Assembly: GCF_030378205.1 (NCBI RefSeq) | Contig: NZ_CP127385.1 | Span: 2,396,001-2,460,000 of the forward strand | Length of the DNA: 64,000 nt | Reading direction: 5' to 3' | Source of the DNA: Bradyrhizobium sp. NP1 | GTDB lineage: Bacteria; Pseudomonadota; Alphaproteobacteria; Rhizobiales; Xanthobacteraceae | In this document: positions 61,777 to 64,000 of the stretch, piece after piece | How the letters are laid out: each line of letters opens with the position of its first letter | How positions within the stretch are numbered: position 1 is the first letter of the stretch | Translations under genes and position numbers: made by a program | The notes under the pieces: generated by a model | What the model was told of the DNA's origin: nothing | The model's input: only the letters and a program-made list of their open reading frames with translations | Database searches by the model: none

Positions 61777-63204
61777 TCAGTTGGCAAGCGTGCTGAGGTA
61801 GCGGATCGCGGGAATGCTCGGCAGGAAGGTGTAGGCGCCGCCGCGCGTCGTCACGAAACGCGGAAAGCCGCGAAGCCGGATCGGCGCACCCTTCTCAAGC
61901 GGCAGGTCGAGCCAGCTCGTCGTTGTCTCGTTGTATCCGACCAGCGGATCGTTGGAGCCGGTGATGCGCGGATCCTGCAGCCCGAGATTGAGCCAGTCGC
62001 ACGACATCGCCTCGAATTGCGCGCCGAGATTGGCGCCGATGAAATTGCCGAGCAGGCCGCGCTCCTGGTTGTCCGGCTTCTTCGGGTCGAAGGGGTCCCC
62101 ATAGGGCATGCCGCGGCGGATCAGGCGCCGGCTGTAATTGGCGACGCGCTGCACGATCTGCCCGCCGCGCGGGTTGCAGCGGCGGATATGGGCGCCGTAG
62201 GGGCAGGCTGAATTACTGCTGTAATCGAATTCCGTGAGGTCGACCGGCGCTTTCGGGTTGGGCGTGGTGGGCGACAGCGCGAGCGGCACCCCGTTGCGCC
62301 AGCGTCCGCACATGGCCGCGGCGACGACCTCGCGAAGGGCTTCGTGGCGCGAGACGCCATCGCCGAAGCTGGCCTCAGTGCCCGGCGGCAGCAGCGCGTT
62401 GACGTCGGGATGGTCGGACAGCTCCGTCGCGGCTTGCGTGAGATAGTCCTCGAACGCGGCCGCGTCCTGCGCTAGCACGCGGAAGGCGTTGAAGCTGCCG
62501 TTCAGGCCGAGCGCCGCAGGCTCTGGCACGTGAAAGAACAGCCCCTCGAAATTGGTCTCATAGCCCAGCAAGACGGTACCGAGCGGCGCGAAAGGCTGAT
62601 CGTCGGGCAGGTCGCTGGAGGAATGGATCTCGCGAAACCGCGGCTGCGAGATGTTGTCGCGATAGCCGAAGTGAACGTAGTCCTTCTTGAAGAAGAAGCC
62701 GTCGCGGCTGCCGCGCAAATCGAGACCGGAGCCGCCTCTGAGGGCGGCGGCCTGGACGCGATCGAGCTGGTCCTCCTCGTCGGCATGGATCGAGGCGATC
62801 AGGTGGACGCGATCCGGCTCATCGAACGGCTTTGCCCAGTTCTCCGGCGCGCTCGGCCCGGCGTCGCCGAGCTTCAGTGCGCGCGCAGTCATGCCTTCCT
62901 TGAACTCGGTGGGGAAGCTGTCGAGCGAGGACGAGGGCGCACCCAGCGCGCGCAGCCCCTCGAATGTGAGGGCGATGTTGAAACAGGTATCCGGCTTGGT
63001 CTTCCAACGCTCCGGCGTTTCGGTGGTGATGGCGGGAAAGCCGTCGCGGCCGGCGAGACAGGCCGCGAGCCAGCGCCGCGCCGCGCCGCGGTCCTTGACC
63101 TCGAGGAGGAGATAGCGCACGCGCGGCTTGTTGTAGCCGCGCAGGATATTGCCCTGGACGTCAGCGTGGTTGAAGTCAGCGGAGTTTGCCACGGTGCTCA
63201 CCAT
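61777..63204 (-). CDS. DyP-type peroxidase family protein
   Basis: A 475-residue heme peroxidase-like protein. The N-terminal NHADVQGNILRGYNKPRVRYLLLEV is characteristic; the catalytic Asp lies in HFGYRDNISQPRF (GxxD motif with Asn after it) and the probable heme-ligand His in CPYGAHIRRCNPRG. No export signal is seen. The start overlaps the stop of the upstream gene by 7 bp, so the pair is co-translated. Substrate unknown. Confidence 0.85.
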   Translation of the reverse strand: MVSTVANSADFNHADVQGNILRGYNKPRVRYLLLEVKDRGAARRWLAACLAGRDGFPAITTETPERWKTKPDTCFNIALTFEGLRALGAPSSSLDSFPTEFKEGMTARALKLGDAGPSAPENWAKPFDEPDRVHLIASIHADEEDQLDRVQAAALRGGSGLDLRGSRDGFFFKKDYVHFGYRDNISQPRFREIHSSSDLPDDQPFAPLGTVLLGYETNFEGLFFHVPEPAALGLNGSFNAFRVLAQDAAAFEDYLTQAATELSDHPDVNALLPPGTEASFGDGVSRHEALREVVAAAMCGRWRNGVPLALSPTTPNPKAPVDLTEFDYSSNSACPYGAHIRRCNPRGGQIVQRVANYSRRLIRRGMPYGDPFDPKKPDNQERGLLGNFIGANLGAQFEAMSCDWLNLGLQDPRITGSNDPLVGYNETTTSWLDLPLEKGAPIRLRGFPRFVTTRGGAYTFLPSIPAIRYLSTLAN

Positions 63205-63926
63205 CCGATTCCGAACTTGTCGCGCACTTGCGCCGCGGAGTAGCCGGGATAGGCGCGATAGCCGCTGCCGAGCGAGACATTGGGGTTGACGTTGAGCTGC
63301 AGGATCAGTTCGCGCGGCAGCAGCGTCAGGTCGTCCTTGCCGGTGTCGCCGTTCACGGATTCCTGGTCGCGCAGGATGTCGGTCGCCATGTCGGGCACCT
63401 GGTAGAGGTCATGGGCATGCACCCAGTCGATGAATTTCTCGATGTTCTTTTCGGACGGGATCACCTTGTCGCCGCCTTCGACCAACTCCACCACGGCATT
63501 GAAGACGCTGCCGATGGTGGCGATGAAGTCGCGGATGTAGTTGGTGAAGTCGCCGTCATAGACGGAGAACATGCAGATATTGTCGTCGACGATCACGAAG
63601 CGCGCGAAATGCACGGTGCCGACATTGTCGAGCCCCGCATAGATCTCGTCTTTGTTCTGCGCGATCGCGAGCGCCGCCTTGGCGCGTCCGATCGGCGACT
63701 TGTCCTTGAGCGGCATCACGAGGTTCATCATGCGCTGGATGTTGTCGCCCGCCTGCACGGAGAAGCGCGGACCGCCGGGCTGGGGCTTGACCGGCGTCTT
63801 CCAGGCCCAATAGGGCACCAGGATTCGCGCCGCGACGAACTGGAAGAAGCCCGTATCCGGCAGCTTGTTGACCAGATCATTCAGCGTGTCTTCAAATCGA
63901 CCAAACCAATTTTTCTTTTCCGGCAT
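63198..63926 (-). CDS. Conserved hypothetical partner of the DyP-type peroxidase
   Basis: A 242-residue cytoplasmic protein. Its middle part (GDNIQRMMNLVMPLKDKSP; VGTVHFARFVIVDDNICMFSVYDGDFTNYIRDFIA) recalls the N-terminal domain of DyP-related proteins, in which such a stretch precedes the heme domain, so it may be a split or related half. GGAG precedes the ATG. It overlaps the DyP gene by 7 bp. Function unknown. Confidence 0.7.
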   Translation of the reverse strand: MPEKKNWFGRFEDTLNDLVNKLPDTGFFQFVAARILVPYWAWKTPVKPQPGGPRFSVQAGDNIQRMMNLVMPLKDKSPIGRAKAALAIAQNKDEIYAGLDNVGTVHFARFVIVDDNICMFSVYDGDFTNYIRDFIATIGSVFNAVVELVEGGDKVIPSEKNIEKFIDWVHAHDLYQVPDMATDILRDQESVNGDTGKDDLTLLPRELILQLNVNPNVSLGSGYRAYPGYSAAQVRDKFGIGW

Positions 63927-63931
63927 TTAGG

Positions 63932-64000
63932 TCAGCTCCGGCTGAAAGGGCAGGGCGCACCTTTGCGCATCTCGCTCGAGGCCTCATAGGCGTCCTTGCG
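63932..64000 (-). CDS. C-terminal end of a gene running off the window (partial)
   Basis: The last 22 codons of a minus-strand frame (RKDAYEASSEMRKGAPCPFS... then TGA at 63932) are open to the edge and end 5 bp before the hypothetical partner's start, as expected for the preceding operon gene. Too short to identify. Confidence 0.35.
   Translation of the reverse strand, partial: RKDAYEASSEMRKGAPCPFSRS

Overview
The window is high-GC DNA with dense, tightly packed operons, many branched-chain-type (LIV) transporters and an alphaproteobacterial-type SdhA. It fits a Bradyrhizobium-like soil alphaproteobacterium; this is inferred from protein style, not from a marker gene. No rRNA, tRNA, CRISPR, phage or transposase gene was seen. 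It reads as an accessory catabolic chromosome segment.

Region 1 (about 0.6-15.3 kb) is a ureide/oxamate nitrogen-scavenging locus. It holds a gamma-glutamyltransferase-family enzyme that fits oxamate amidohydrolase (HpxW-like), a minus-strand operon of PuuE-like deacetylase, CodA-like amidohydrolase and TetR regulator, a LIV-type ABC transporter whose second permease and both ATPases are fused in one 848-residue protein, and the oxamate carbamoyltransferase set: DUF2877 (AllH), DUF1116 (AllG), FdrA (AllF) and carbamate kinase. The C-terminal module of FdrA is detached as a separate 63-residue gene at the front of the operon. A 16-bp operator (GTAAAAACTTTCTTAC type) recurs at all three promoters of the locus. 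The logic is import of a (cyclic) ureide, ring opening, oxalurate to oxamate plus carbamoyl phosphate, ATP from carbamate kinase, and oxamate to oxalate plus ammonia.

Region 2 (15.4-36.9 kb) is mixed metabolism: a DUF5107 secreted protein, a 3-hydroxyisobutyrate-dehydrogenase-type enzyme, then a regulon around a 953-residue STAND/winged-helix regulator. That regulator sits among alpha/beta hydrolases and an epoxide hydrolase whose promoters share 10-bp-spaced CTAAC direct repeats. Then follow a two-subunit molybdenum hydroxylase with stress-protein neighbours, and an operon with an orphan succinate dehydrogenase flavoprotein, PoxB and a small membrane protein.

Region 3 (36.1-49.1 kb) is a Rieske-oxygenase locus. 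A divergent second DUF1116-family protein, an SDR and a Rieske oxygenase form one operon, facing an orphan LIV-binding protein. A ferredoxin/ferredoxin-reductase operon carries the same 25-bp palindrome in its promoter. Next to these are glutathione-dependent formaldehyde genes (Gfa-like, class III ADH), another LIV-binding protein, a VanB-type reductase and a di-iron ferritin-like protein. The set suggests oxidative demethylation of an imported, possibly ureide-like, compound.

Region 4 (49.3-64 kb) is bounded at 49.3 and 61.6 kb by two copies of a twin-hairpin repeat. It holds dctA, AllE and AllA of allantoin degradation with a puuD (urate hydroxylase) remnant, an acyl-CoA set with divergent TetR/enoyl-CoA hydratase, a split TPP-dependent decarboxylase divergent from a polyamine-type ABC transporter, and a DyP-type peroxidase with a conserved partner at the right edge.
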